Shown: piece after piece, positions 1 to 7,993 of the stretch
Layout of the letters: each line of letters starts with the position of its first letter
Position numbering within the stretch: position 1 is the stretch's first letter
Source: CAZISM01 sp964541895
GTDB taxonomy: Bacteria > Zhuqueibacterota > Zhuqueibacteria > Residuimicrobiales > Residuimicrobiaceae
DNA length: 16,128 nucleotides
Direction: 5' to 3'
NCBI GenBank assembly: GCA_964541895.1
Contig: CAZISM010000119.1
Location: forward strand, 1 to 16,128
The notes under the pieces: model-generated
Told to the model about the DNA's origin: nothing
What the model saw: the letters and a program-made list of their open reading frames with translations, nothing else
Databases searched by the model: none
Position numbers and translations under genes: made by a program

Positions 1-66
1 TTTCAGGTTTGTCGGGTCGTGTGATGGTTGCGCACAAAGATTCTTCCGCCGCCAATACCACGCCCT
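1..66. other. non-coding 3' flank with a repeat-like fragment
   Basis: This stretch lies downstream of the six-hairpin glycosidase. Bases 30-51 resemble bases 5181-5200: both carry GCGCACA, then GATTCTTC, then GCCG, with a two-base insertion and one substitution between them. This suggests a degenerate piece of the repeat family seen at 5.1-5.4 kb. On the minus strand a GTG near base 62 opens a frame that runs off the window. It has no clear ribosome binding site, so I do not call a gene. I see no convincing intrinsic terminator here. Confidence 0.3.
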
Positions 67-2076
67 TTAACGTCCCTCTTGCTTTGTCGCTTTATAGATC
101 TGCCAAATCTTTTTCTTTTGCGGCAATGAATTGTTGTCATAGGAGCGCAGCACCTTGTCCAGTCCCTGCTGCAGCGAGCGCGCGGATGTAACGTAACTGC
201 TGTCCGCTGCCAGCCGGGATCTCTCCGGCAACGCCGTCAGTTTGCCGGCCGCTGCCAGCCGACGACGTTCAACCATCGTTGCATAAAAATCTACGGCCAG
301 CCGGGCGTGCGCCGCTTCATAGCTGTCCCCCATCCCCGCTGTTTGCAGTCGATCACAAAATGCCTGCAATCGTGCGGCGTTCTGATACAACTCTCTCACG
401 GCTTTGGTGGTATCGCTTTCCAGGCGGATGGCCGTGCGCACCGTCGGCAACACGGAATGCGGTTCAGCCTGTTCGTTTCCCAACAGCACGGTCACCCGGG
501 CGACCGCAGGCAATTTCCTGTAGGCTAAAAACAGAGAGCCCTTATCAAACTCTTTGTGTTTGCGGCCGTTAATCAGCACAGCGGTCACGGGTCCGGTGCC
601 AAACGTTGCCAGATAGATTTTTTTATCGCCAAACCGGATCGGATCCTTTTGCTGCAACTCGGTGATGCCTGCAGGTATATGCGGATACAGCCGCACCCCT
701 TCACTTGTATAAATGTATTCGAACAGGCCGCGGATGAACGCCGCCGGCACCGCAAAGGCGTCATAGGTCAGGTTGACCGGCTCTTTGGGCTGATAGACGT
801 CGGCACCCATCCGGGTCAATGGATTATCCATGCGAAAGCGGCCGGCGAAGGTGAGGATCTGTTTCATCGAATTGCGGGCATCTGCAAATTTCCCCAGCCG
901 GTAATAAGCCAGGATCATGCGGCCTTCGCAGGTCGACCAGTGGCCGCCGTTGATCCAGGTGCCATAGATCCAGATGCTGGTCTCCTTTTCATACATATCG
1001 TCATAAGCCGGATAATTGGGCAGGATAAAGGTATGGGGACGCAGCTGAGGAATCGAGGCTATTTTTTCATAGATTTTTTCCGCCTGGAGATCGTCGACAA
1101 TCCGGAAGGCAATGGCGTCGTGATTGGGTGTCGTTTCCAGATAGCCGTGTTTCGCGGCGCCGTAGACGCCGTGTCTGCTGCCATCCGGATCAATGGAGCG
1201 GATAAAATACCCCTCCTCTGTAGTCAACTGCGACAATCCCTGGCGTATTGATTCCCGGCGCTCCTGCAAGGCCTGCGCCTTGTCCAGGCGACCCGCTAAT
1301 TTTTCCAATTCGATCAGTCGGTCCAGCGCCGCCAGATAGGTGATGGAGATCTCGGCCAGATAGGCCATGCCATAGGAGCCATCCGGTTTGAGCCAGCCGG
1401 CATAACTGGGCGCCAGCAGGTTTCCGGCCGGACCGGCGAGGAACAGATTGTTCTGCCTGTCCCGGCGTGAGTCCAAAAAGTCGGCGGTCCGTTCCAGCCT
1501 GGGCAGATAATGGGCCAAGGCATCCCGATCGCGGCTGATCAGCAACAATTCCGCCTGCATGAGCAGACCGGCGGCCGAAAAGCCGATCCCCCAATCATGG
1601 ATGTTGATGCGGCCATCGCCCTGCTTGTAATAGATCATACCCGGCGCCGCACAATCGCACAAACAGCCGTCCGGGGCTACCCAGTCGTGTTTGCCTTTGC
1701 GCCGGCCATCGCCCATCTGGTCGAACCAAAGGTCGTGCGAATTCGCTATGAACGTCACGTAGGGTTCCTGATAAAATGGCAAAGCGCTGAACGTGGTGCC
1801 ATAGCTGTTCTGTATCCACCAGGCATCCCAGGTCGGACCTTCGTGCAAACCGTTCCAGACCGGGGTATACAGCATAGCCATATTCTGCAATTCGGGATTG
1901 GGCTCAAACAGGCTGCGTGCTGTTTCGAGCAGGCGGATATATTCCACATCGCCGCGACCGCTGTAGTGAATCCCCTGGAAACGATCCTCAGGCTGCCCGG
2001 CCGCTGTGGCCGTTGCCAAAAATAGTTGCATGACAGCTGCCATCAGCGTGACAGCATGCACCAGCGTTCTGTTCAT
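67..2076 (-). CDS. secreted six-hairpin glycosidase-like protein, specificity unknown
   Basis: The protein has 669 residues. A signal peptide (residues 1 to about 26, a hydrophobic run ending ATATAAG) points to export. The body reads like an (alpha/alpha)6 six-hairpin glycosidase: WNGLHEG near 74-80, an aromatic-rich stretch around 83-118 (WDAWWIQNSYG, LWFDQMGDG), HDWGIGF near 160-166 and NGGHWSTCEGRM near 375-386. The acidic residues in these blocks are candidate catalytic groups. A beta-rich segment after about residue 455 (RLYPHIPAGI) resembles the capping sheet domain of GH94, GH78 and similar enzymes, and the last 130 residues look helical. A CxCxC cluster lies at 138-142. The ATG follows GGAG at a 6-base spacing and sits 30 bp after the URO-D-like stop, so it is probably the last gene of the transporter cluster. 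I do not recognise a named GH family. The fold-level call is fairly safe; the substrate is unknown. Confidence 0.6.
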   Translation of the reverse strand: MNRTLVHAVTLMAAVMQLFLATATAAGQPEDRFQGIHYSGRGDVEYIRLLETARSLFEPNPELQNMAMLYTPVWNGLHEGPTWDAWWIQNSYGTTFSALPFYQEPYVTFIANSHDLWFDQMGDGRRKGKHDWVAPDGCLCDCAAPGMIYYKQGDGRINIHDWGIGFSAAGLLMQAELLLISRDRDALAHYLPRLERTADFLDSRRDRQNNLFLAGPAGNLLAPSYAGWLKPDGSYGMAYLAEISITYLAALDRLIELEKLAGRLDKAQALQERRESIRQGLSQLTTEEGYFIRSIDPDGSRHGVYGAAKHGYLETTPNHDAIAFRIVDDLQAEKIYEKIASIPQLRPHTFILPNYPAYDDMYEKETSIWIYGTWINGGHWSTCEGRMILAYYRLGKFADARNSMKQILTFAGRFRMDNPLTRMGADVYQPKEPVNLTYDAFAVPAAFIRGLFEYIYTSEGVRLYPHIPAGITELQQKDPIRFGDKKIYLATFGTGPVTAVLINGRKHKEFDKGSLFLAYRKLPAVARVTVLLGNEQAEPHSVLPTVRTAIRLESDTTKAVRELYQNAARLQAFCDRLQTAGMGDSYEAAHARLAVDFYATMVERRRLAAAGKLTALPERSRLAADSSYVTSARSLQQGLDKVLRSYDNNSLPQKKKIWQIYKATKQEGR

Positions 2077-2106
2077 CAGCTGCTCCGATTCAATGATTCC
2101 ACTGTT

Positions 2107-3213
2107 TTAAAATTGGCCGTATGATTCCACCAACTGGGCCACTCGTCTGACACGAGCCTCCAGGGCGTTCGGCGGCACCTGGTCCGCTACGCCAAGCACA
2201 TATCTGGGATCGCTGCTCATCACAGCCAGGACCTGGCGTAGATGTCGATCGAACTCTAGATCGCTGATCAGTTCCGTAAAAAAGACTCCGGGGATGCCGC
2301 CCCATAACACCGTGCGGCTGTCGCCCGCCCATTCCGCCCACTGCTCGATGGCCAGGTCTCCCACCGGAGCCGGCGTCAGCGCCTCGAGCACCGTGACCGG
2401 CAGGGAGGATTCCTGTCGCAACAGGCCTTTCAGGGACCCATCCATATGGATAAAACTGTATTTGCCGGCCTGCTTGATTTTTACCAGCCAATCGGTCTGG
2501 TCCATTTTCAGATATTTTTCGAACAGCTTTGGACCCACCATTTCCGACGACAAATTCTCCGGGATCATCAGAGCTTCCGCCGGACTGTCGATGGCGAGGC
2601 GGGCGGCCTGGTCCAGTTGATTCTTCATGACCTGCAGCGTCCATTGCAGCTCTTCTTCGGCCTCAAAGGCGAGGTACGAAAGGGTTTCAATGCCGCAATC
2701 GATGACCAGCAGCTGCATCCAGGGCGTATGCGGCAGATAGGCGAGCAGAATGCCGTCCTCGCCGATGTGCGGCCGGCGTGTTTCAAGAAAGGCATAGTCC
2801 GGCTCGAAAGAGGTATGCTCGTAATAGTATCGCCAGGCTTTCAGATCGGCAGCGGATTTGATAAAATGCTCAGTCGGCGCATCTGAAACCGTATAGGGCA
2901 TGTACTCCCAGCAATCCCGCAAAGCGCCATAGGGCGTCTCGATCAGAGTGATCCTTTTGTTTCCCTCCTGCCGCACCGTGACCTGGACATCCCGGTAGAT
3001 CGGCTTGTAGGGAAAACAGCCCTGCAGATAGTAGCCGACCTTGAGATCACGATGCCAATCCACATAGTCGACGCCGGTTTTGAAATCAGCCGGTTTCTGC
3101 TGGCGGGCGATCAGACCCGTTGCCCAGTAATCCAGATCGCCATACCAGGGAACCTGATCCGGCCGGCCACCCTGCAACAGGGTCAATAAGCGTTGTCGCG
3201 GTGTCATGTTCAT
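2107..3213 (-). CDS. uroporphyrinogen decarboxylase (URO-D) family protein, probably not a haem enzyme
   Basis: A cytoplasmic protein of 368 residues with no signal peptide. The start MNMTPRQRLL and the conserved second half (FIHMDG at 254-259, EALTPAPVGDL, WGGIPG, and VADQVPP near the end) fit the URO-D superfamily branch that also holds MtaA/MtbA/CmuA-type methyltransferases. Those corrinoid methyltransferases bind zinc through HxC; here the corresponding position reads H256-M-D258, so the thiol is replaced by aspartate. The ATG at 3213 lies one base after the permease stop (TAAAATG), and an AGGA lies 12 bases upstream. In-frame extension to 3255 would overlap the permease, so I prefer 3213. 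Placement between a sugar permease and a glycosidase argues against haem synthesis and for sugar-linked chemistry, for example one-carbon or methyl transfer. That role is inference. The family call is firm; the reaction is unknown. Confidence 0.8.
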   Translation of the reverse strand: MNMTPRQRLLTLLQGGRPDQVPWYGDLDYWATGLIARQQKPADFKTGVDYVDWHRDLKVGYYLQGCFPYKPIYRDVQVTVRQEGNKRITLIETPYGALRDCWEYMPYTVSDAPTEHFIKSAADLKAWRYYYEHTSFEPDYAFLETRRPHIGEDGILLAYLPHTPWMQLLVIDCGIETLSYLAFEAEEELQWTLQVMKNQLDQAARLAIDSPAEALMIPENLSSEMVGPKLFEKYLKMDQTDWLVKIKQAGKYSFIHMDGSLKGLLRQESSLPVTVLEALTPAPVGDLAIEQWAEWAGDSRTVLWGGIPGVFFTELISDLEFDRHLRQVLAVMSSDPRYVLGVADQVPPNALEARVRRVAQLVESYGQF

Positions 3214-3214
3214 T

Positions 3215-4159
3215 TTAAAGTACCATCCTGTTTTTTTTGCGCAACATAAAATCAATGGTTACTGCCATCACCAGTATAACACCCTGAACAATGTATTGAT
3301 AAAAAGCTCCGATACCGAGAAGATTCATGCCATTGGCCAGTATGGCGAGAATAAGAGCGCCGATAAAAGTGCCGGACAGCGTGCCCTCCCCGCCGGCCAG
3401 GCTGGTGCCGCCGAGCACGATGGCGACGATGACGTCGAATTCAAAGCCGATGCCGACGTTCGGATCTCCGGAGGAGAGCCGCGAAGCCAGCAGCACGCCG
3501 CACAATCCCGCACTGGCACCGGCCAGTACATAGAGGATCAACTTGACCCGACGCACCGGCACACCGGCCAGATTGGCAGCCTGTACGTTGCCGCCTATGG
3601 CATAGATATGGCGGCCGAGAACGGTTTTCGACAACATGAACTGGCAGACCAGCAGGACCGCGGCCATGATAATCACCAGGATCGGCAGAAAACCGATGTG
3701 CAGTTCGCCGATGATGCCGAACTGGTCCGGTAATCCGTTCACCACGGCGCTGCCGTTGCTGAGAATATAAGCCAATCCCCGGGTTACATACATGGTGCCC
3801 AGGGTGGCAATGACCGGCGGGATGCCGGTGCTGATAATCAGCAGACCGTTTAACGCTCCGGCCAGCAAACCAACCAGCACCCCGGCAGAAAAAGCAACCG
3901 GCAGCGGCAAGCCCTGCACCGCCAGGCGCGCGGCCACTACGCCGGCCAGCGCCAGTACACCGCCCACCGACAGATCCAGGCCGCCGCCGATCATGACCAT
4001 GGTAACGACACTGGCTGTGATGACCGTCAAACCGACCTGGCGCAGGACGTTGAGGATGTTATAGGTGCTGAAAAAATTGTCGGACGTGAACGTGAGAATC
4101 AATGAAATCACGCCAAGAATGATAAAGAGAATGAGATTTTGCGAAGGTAATCGTTTCAT
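3215..4159 (-). CDS. ribose-type (RbsC-like) sugar ABC transporter permease
   Basis: An integral inner-membrane protein of 314 residues with many hydrophobic segments throughout. Two signatures of the RbsC/branched permease family are visible: GGGLDLSVGG at 58-67, and GTSLAGGEGTLSGTFIGAL from 251, followed by ILANGMNLLGI, the cytoplasmic loop that contacts the ATPase in this family. The ATG at 4159 (MKRLPSQN) is chosen over the in-frame ATG at 4204 because it starts 2 bp after the stop of the binding-protein gene (TAAATATG). The longer form would overlap that gene and add a polar, unhelpful N terminus. No ribosome binding site is evident, so translation is probably coupled to the upstream gene. 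The usual RbsA-like ATPase gene is absent from the cluster. The substrate is probably a monosaccharide released by the neighbouring glycosidases. Confidence 0.92.
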   Translation of the reverse strand: MKRLPSQNLILFIILGVISLILTFTSDNFFSTYNILNVLRQVGLTVITASVVTMVMIGGGLDLSVGGVLALAGVVAARLAVQGLPLPVAFSAGVLVGLLAGALNGLLIISTGIPPVIATLGTMYVTRGLAYILSNGSAVVNGLPDQFGIIGELHIGFLPILVIIMAAVLLVCQFMLSKTVLGRHIYAIGGNVQAANLAGVPVRRVKLILYVLAGASAGLCGVLLASRLSSGDPNVGIGFEFDVIVAIVLGGTSLAGGEGTLSGTFIGALILAILANGMNLLGIGAFYQYIVQGVILVMAVTIDFMLRKKNRMVL

Positions 4160-4161
4160 AT

Positions 4162-5109
4162 TTATTCTGTACGGGTGTTGGCGGGAAACTGGATCTGCAG
4201 CCATTCCAGGGCGCGATCGCGTTCTATTTTGTGGAACGGCAGGTATTGCAGCACATATTGTTTATCCCCCTGCATGACCTTTGTCAACAAGGCATAGCTC
4301 ATATCAGCAATATCTTTGGGTGGATTGGCGACGACAATTTTCAGCGGCGAATCCACTTTGATCAGCTCTTTCACCACCGGCTCGGAACCGCCGATGCCGG
4401 CCACCAGAAGACTATTTCTGTTTATTTCCTGCACCGCATCGACGATGGCCAGGGCCGAATCGTCGTTGATGCCAAACGCTATGTCCAGATCCGGATGGGC
4501 CTGCAGCATGTCCTCAGCGGCACGCAGCGCTTTGTCGCGCACGCCGTATCCGTTCACCTTTTGGGTTACCGCCGCTTGCGGAATCACCTTCTGCACCCCG
4601 GCGAGAAAACCCTGTTCCCGTTTATCCACTTCCAGAATACCCACCTGGCCGACGATGCCGATTTTCGGCACCTGGCCCGGATGAGACGACAGCCACTCTT
4701 TCGCCGCCGCCTCTCCGGCCATCTCGCCGCCCTGAAAATCTTCGCCCACCACCGTGGGCACCACCGGTTCACTGGGATTGATATTATAGGCCACGACCGG
4801 GATGCCGGCGGCCACGATTTTCTGCAGCATCTTGACGGCGATGCGGCTGTCCAATGGGGCAAAGGCTACGCCGGCCGGACGACGCGTGATCAGATCTTCC
4901 ACGATCTTCATCTGCCGGGCGGTATCGAAATTGGGATCCATGATTGACACCTTGAATCCGTTTTCTTCAGCCAGCCGTTGCCACTCCGCTATCACCGCCT
5001 GGAAATAGGGGTGCGCGCTGGTCATGACCGTGACCACGATTTCAGGTTTTTCGTTCCTCTGCCCGCACGACAGAAACATGGCCAAAAATAATATTCCGAT
5101 CTTTTTCAT
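4162..5109 (-). CDS. periplasmic sugar-binding lipoprotein (RbsB-like, Peripla_BP family)
   Basis: A solute-binding protein of 315 residues for the adjacent ABC permease. MKKIGILFLAMFLSCGQ gives a short lipoprotein-type signal with a probable lipid-bearing Cys15. The box FLSC is slightly off the classic LxGC form. The mature part shows the type I periplasmic binding fold: VVTVMTSAHPYFQAV near the start, the DLITRRPAGVAFAPLD motif typical of RbsB-like proteins, GIPVVAYNI, and a hinge region near GFLAGVQ and GINDDSALAIVDA. Two ATGs are adjacent. The second (5109) is preferred because AAGGAG then sits 5 bases upstream; with the first (5112) the gap is only 2. The stop is 2 bp before the permease start. 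The 31-bp repeat unit ends 26 bases upstream of this start, so any dedicated promoter would lie within repeat DNA, or the gene is read from the rhamnosidase gene. Confidence 0.92.
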   Translation of the reverse strand: MKKIGILFLAMFLSCGQRNEKPEIVVTVMTSAHPYFQAVIAEWQRLAEENGFKVSIMDPNFDTARQMKIVEDLITRRPAGVAFAPLDSRIAVKMLQKIVAAGIPVVAYNINPSEPVVPTVVGEDFQGGEMAGEAAAKEWLSSHPGQVPKIGIVGQVGILEVDKREQGFLAGVQKVIPQAAVTQKVNGYGVRDKALRAAEDMLQAHPDLDIAFGINDDSALAIVDAVQEINRNSLLVAGIGGSEPVVKELIKVDSPLKIVVANPPKDIADMSYALLTKVMQGDKQYVLQYLPFHKIERDRALEWLQIQFPANTRTE

Positions 5110-5112
5110 CAT

Positions 5113-5410
5113 TGCTCCTTATAGGATTGCCATTCAAGGCGCCAGTCCGTTCTCGATCCAGGGTGTTGCGAGATACGTGCGCGCACAGATTCTTCGGCCG
5201 GCAAAGAACGCCGGCCTCAGAACGACAGACTTTATCAGGCTTGTCATCCAGAGGCGCTGGCAAAATGGCCATGACTCGTAATGGCTTGGCCGTTGCGCCG
5301 AAGGATCGGTTGGCGCATGGCCGCCGGCAAAGGCGATGCCTGTTCACCAAGGCGCCAGTCCGTTCTCGATCCAGGGTGCCGCGGAATGACACACTCTCTC
5401 GGGCGTGTCG
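5113..5410. repeat. repeat-rich intergenic block with a 31-bp direct repeat
   Basis: This is 298 bp between the rhamnosidase stop and the binding-protein gene. An identical 31-bp unit occurs twice in the same orientation, at 5135-5165 and 5348-5378, starting CAAGGCGCCAGTCC and ending CCAGGGTG. A perfect 7-bp inverted repeat with a 7-base loop lies at 5196-5216 (GGCCGGC and GCCGGCC). A second, weaker 6-bp pair (TGCGCC and GGCGCA) is near 5294-5317. The block is open in several frames but has no credible gene. It resembles the ORF-like intergenic repeats that are scattered through some uncultured bacterial genomes. None of the hairpins is followed by a T-run, so I see no intrinsic terminator. 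Confidence 0.75.
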
Positions 5411-7846
5411 TTACAGCGTGCCCGGCCGCGTCCGCACAACAATGGAATAGGTGCCTGCCGTCAACGCTCTCTGCCAGTTCGGGCCTGCGACCTGCTCATG
5501 GCGGTTAATGGTCTTGCCGTCCCGCACCACTGTGACGCTGCTGTTTTTCGCCACCGCTATCTGAAACCGGGCCCTGGTCCCTGGCGGCACCACCAGATCA
5601 AACTGTACGCCTTCCGCGGTTCTCTGCCAGTTGGATTGAATGATGCCGAACGGACAACGATAGGAACAGGTTACATACTGCAGATCTGCCGGCAGACAGG
5701 GCGCCAGACTGAATTCATTGAACCCCGGGTGGTCGGGATCCGGCCTGATCCCGGCCAGCCAGCGATAAAACCATTCGGACACCATGCCGAACATGGGATG
5801 GCAGTTGGAATAGACGTTATCGCTCTCTTGCCAGGTCTCCCACAGGGTAGTGGCGCCGCGGCCGAGCATATATCCCCAGCCCGGGAACTCGCTGCTGCCG
5901 ACAATATCAAACACGGTTCCGGCCAGGCCGGCTCGGGATGCGGCTTCGAGTATGTATTTGGTGCCAAAGATGCCGGTGGTGAAATGGCCGGCGATGCCGC
6001 CGGCGATGGCCGATCGCAGCGAGTCCTCCAGCGCATGCCGTTCCGGTTCGGCCAGGACGTCGAAATAGAGCAGAGCCGAATACAAAGTCTGTTTATTCGT
6101 GGCCGGATCCGCCGGCTGCCGCCAGAATTGTTGCCGTAGTTTTTCCCGCAGGCCGTCGGCCAGCGCGGTGAATTCAACCCTGCGGGTTTTGTCGTTCATC
6201 AGGTGCGCAAAGCGGGCCATAATGCGCGCACACTGCAGATAATGCACGGTTCCGGTCAAGGTCACGGTTGAGGGAATCAGCGCTTCGTGATCGCTCAAGC
6301 CCTTTTCTACCAGGCCCTCAGGATGCAGGCGTGCGACTTTAGCGATCCACTGCAGGTTAAAGGGATACATCTCACGAACCAGATCCAGGTCGTTATAGTA
6401 GACATAGAGGTGATACTGCGTGATGAGGAACGCGGATTCCCAGCTGATGCCGCAATACGCCAGGCCGATAAACGGCGCTGTATCGACGAACCCGGAGTCT
6501 CTGATCGCATCGATCCAGTCATAAATCGTTTTGCGATAAAACGACTGCATGTCGAAATTGCAGATATACGATTCACTGACAGCGTTAAGGTCGCCGCCGT
6601 AGCCGAACCGTTCTCTGGCCGGACAGTCGGACTGGACGCTGAACAGATTGCAGAGAAATGTTCTGGCGGTCATGCGTTGAATTTGATTGAGCACATCGGA
6701 CGAGCAGCTAAAGCTGTTGCATGGTTCCACGTCGGTGTGCAGCACCAGTCCGGTGATCTCTGCCGAATCGGGCTTGTAGCGCAATCCGGTAATTTCCATG
6801 TAGCGAAAAGTATGAAAGGTAAAATCCGGGGTGAAATGGATGTCGCGCTCGCTGCCGAACACATACACATCCTGCTGCCAGGCCACGTCCGGCGCACCCG
6901 CGCCACCCTGGCCTTTTCGCTTGATCTGGCCGCACACCGCTGTCATGGGATTGAGCTCGCCGTTCTCATAGATGCGCTCGCCGAAGCGAAAAACAACAGA
7001 ATCGCCCGGCCGGCCGTGCATACGAATGCTATAGAGGCCGGCGAAATTTTCGCCGAAATCCGCCAGAAAGCGATCCTGGCTCAGCTCAACCATACGAACC
7101 GGCTTGATGTTGCGGGTATTTCTGATGGCAGGAAAAAACGCCTTTTGCAGCCGGCCGCCCGGCCCGCTGCAGACCACGGCCTTTGGCCAATCCGCAGCGC
7201 CATACCCAGGCTGATCCCAACCCGGGCACTCGTGGCGGCCATCGTAGACGATGCCAAGATAGACATTATTTTTCCGGACCGGCCCATAGCCATAGTGCCA
7301 GGAAGCGTCGGTCACCAGTTCCTGCTGCCGGCCATCCGCGTAGGTGATAAGCAGCCGGGCGATACAGGCCGGTCGGCCATTCGGAATTTTTTCACGAAGG
7401 TTGAGGTTGCCCCACATGCGCAGCGGCAAGGGGTTGTAAAAGCCGTTGCCGAGCGTAATGCCGAGACAGTTGTCACCCTGCAGGATGGCTGCCGTGATAT
7501 CGAATTCAGAGTAATAGATCCGCCTGGTAACATCGGTCCAGGCCGGGTCGAGAAAAGCATCGCCGATTTTGCTGCCGTTCAGGGTGGCTGTATAGTAACC
7601 GGCCGCGCTGATGAAAAGCACCGCTTTTATTATGTCAGGGTTATCAGGGCGGAACTCTTTGCGAAAAAGCGGCGCCGGATGGTCTATATAGAACAGGCTG
7701 TCAGCCGCCGGCGCTGCAGCGGCATCCGTGATCCAGGAGGCAGCGCCCAGTTCAGGTACAGATTGTTTGGTCATGGCAGGGAGTGAAAAATTGGACAGGG
7801 TGGCGCAGCAGACAGAGGCCACCAGGACAAGACAGTGCTTTATCAT
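5411..7846 (-). CDS. exported GH78 alpha-L-rhamnosidase
   Basis: An 811-residue enzyme expected to remove terminal alpha-L-rhamnose from glycans. The order of domains is typical of GH78: signal peptide (1 to about 25), rhamnosidase N-terminal domain with GYYTATLNGSKIGD, FLDPAWTDVTRRIYYSEFD and LGNGFYN, a concanavalin-like domain with ADFGENFAG and RFGERIYENGELN, then the (alpha/alpha)6 domain. The catalytic loop DCPARERFGYGGD is at 407-419, with E412 as candidate acid. GATTLWETW carries E670, the expected second catalytic glutamate. HPMFGMVSEWFYRWLAGI and a C-terminal beta domain close the protein. In-frame ATGs reach 7993, but the start at 7846 is chosen because it gives a signal peptide; the 49-residue extension is polar and poorly conserved in character. 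Upstream is a divergent promoter region; downstream lies the repeat block. Confidence 0.93.
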   Translation of the reverse strand: MIKHCLVLVASVCCATLSNFSLPAMTKQSVPELGAASWITDAAAAPAADSLFYIDHPAPLFRKEFRPDNPDIIKAVLFISAAGYYTATLNGSKIGDAFLDPAWTDVTRRIYYSEFDITAAILQGDNCLGITLGNGFYNPLPLRMWGNLNLREKIPNGRPACIARLLITYADGRQQELVTDASWHYGYGPVRKNNVYLGIVYDGRHECPGWDQPGYGAADWPKAVVCSGPGGRLQKAFFPAIRNTRNIKPVRMVELSQDRFLADFGENFAGLYSIRMHGRPGDSVVFRFGERIYENGELNPMTAVCGQIKRKGQGGAGAPDVAWQQDVYVFGSERDIHFTPDFTFHTFRYMEITGLRYKPDSAEITGLVLHTDVEPCNSFSCSSDVLNQIQRMTARTFLCNLFSVQSDCPARERFGYGGDLNAVSESYICNFDMQSFYRKTIYDWIDAIRDSGFVDTAPFIGLAYCGISWESAFLITQYHLYVYYNDLDLVREMYPFNLQWIAKVARLHPEGLVEKGLSDHEALIPSTVTLTGTVHYLQCARIMARFAHLMNDKTRRVEFTALADGLREKLRQQFWRQPADPATNKQTLYSALLYFDVLAEPERHALEDSLRSAIAGGIAGHFTTGIFGTKYILEAASRAGLAGTVFDIVGSSEFPGWGYMLGRGATTLWETWQESDNVYSNCHPMFGMVSEWFYRWLAGIRPDPDHPGFNEFSLAPCLPADLQYVTCSYRCPFGIIQSNWQRTAEGVQFDLVVPPGTRARFQIAVAKNSSVTVVRDGKTINRHEQVAGPNWQRALTAGTYSIVVRTRPGTL

Positions 7847-7871
7847 CCGGCTCTTTGCTTTCAGTGAAATC

Positions 7872-7907
7872 CTGGTAGAATGTAAAAACTTGTACGCCGA
7901 ATCGCAA
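7872..7907 (-). promoter_or_regulatory. possible promoter for the GH78 gene
   Basis: Read on the minus strand, TTGCGA (7907-7902) is followed after 17 bp by TACATT (7884-7879). Each hexamer matches 4 of 6 positions of the sigma-70-type consensus. Transcription would start about 25 bases before the ATG at 7846. It is only a pattern match; the organism's promoter consensus is unknown. Confidence 0.3.
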
Positions 7908-7931
7908 CAGGAAACTGGCGAGCTTTTTCTA

Positions 7932-7960
7932 TTGTTTTTTTGCAGCAGGTTAGCTATCAT
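7932..7960 (+). promoter_or_regulatory. possible promoter for the small membrane protein gene
   Basis: TTGTTT (7932-7937), a 17-bp spacer and TATCAT (7955-7960) form a sigma-70-like pair. The -10 matches 5 of 6 positions and the -35 only 3 of 6. It would give a leader of roughly 27 bases ahead of the TTG start at 7994. It lies back to back with the candidate GH78 promoter. Weak evidence by pattern only. Confidence 0.28.
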
Positions 7961-7982
7961 TTGGGCATTGGCCATAATCCAA

Positions 7983-7988
7983 AAGGAG
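7983..7988 (+). promoter_or_regulatory. ribosome binding site deciding a TTG start
   Basis: AAGGAG followed by a 5-base spacer (ATCAT) and TTG. It is the strongest ribosome binding site in the divergent region and decides the start of the DUF6498-like gene in favour of TTG at 7994. Confidence 0.65.
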
Positions 7989-7993
7989 ATCAT

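Noticed and set aside
1..62. Start of a further minus-strand gene at GTG near base 62
   Set aside because: No ribosome binding site is clear, the frame is too short to judge, and the bases resemble the intergenic repeat.
556..1251. Long plus-strand frame opposite the six-hairpin glycosidase, and similar ones at 6287-7786, 9516-10538 and 11847-13070
   Set aside because: They are antisense to genes with clear domains, show no family motifs and have no ribosome binding sites; they are by-products of GC-rich codon use.
5135..5378. CRISPR array
   Set aside because: Only two repeat units 213 bp apart, with no regular spacers and no cas genes nearby.
5042..5392. Open frames through the 5.1-5.4 kb spacer as a small gene
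   Set aside because: They consist of the duplicated repeat unit, have low-complexity arginine-rich products, and overlap the binding-protein gene; this is repeat DNA.
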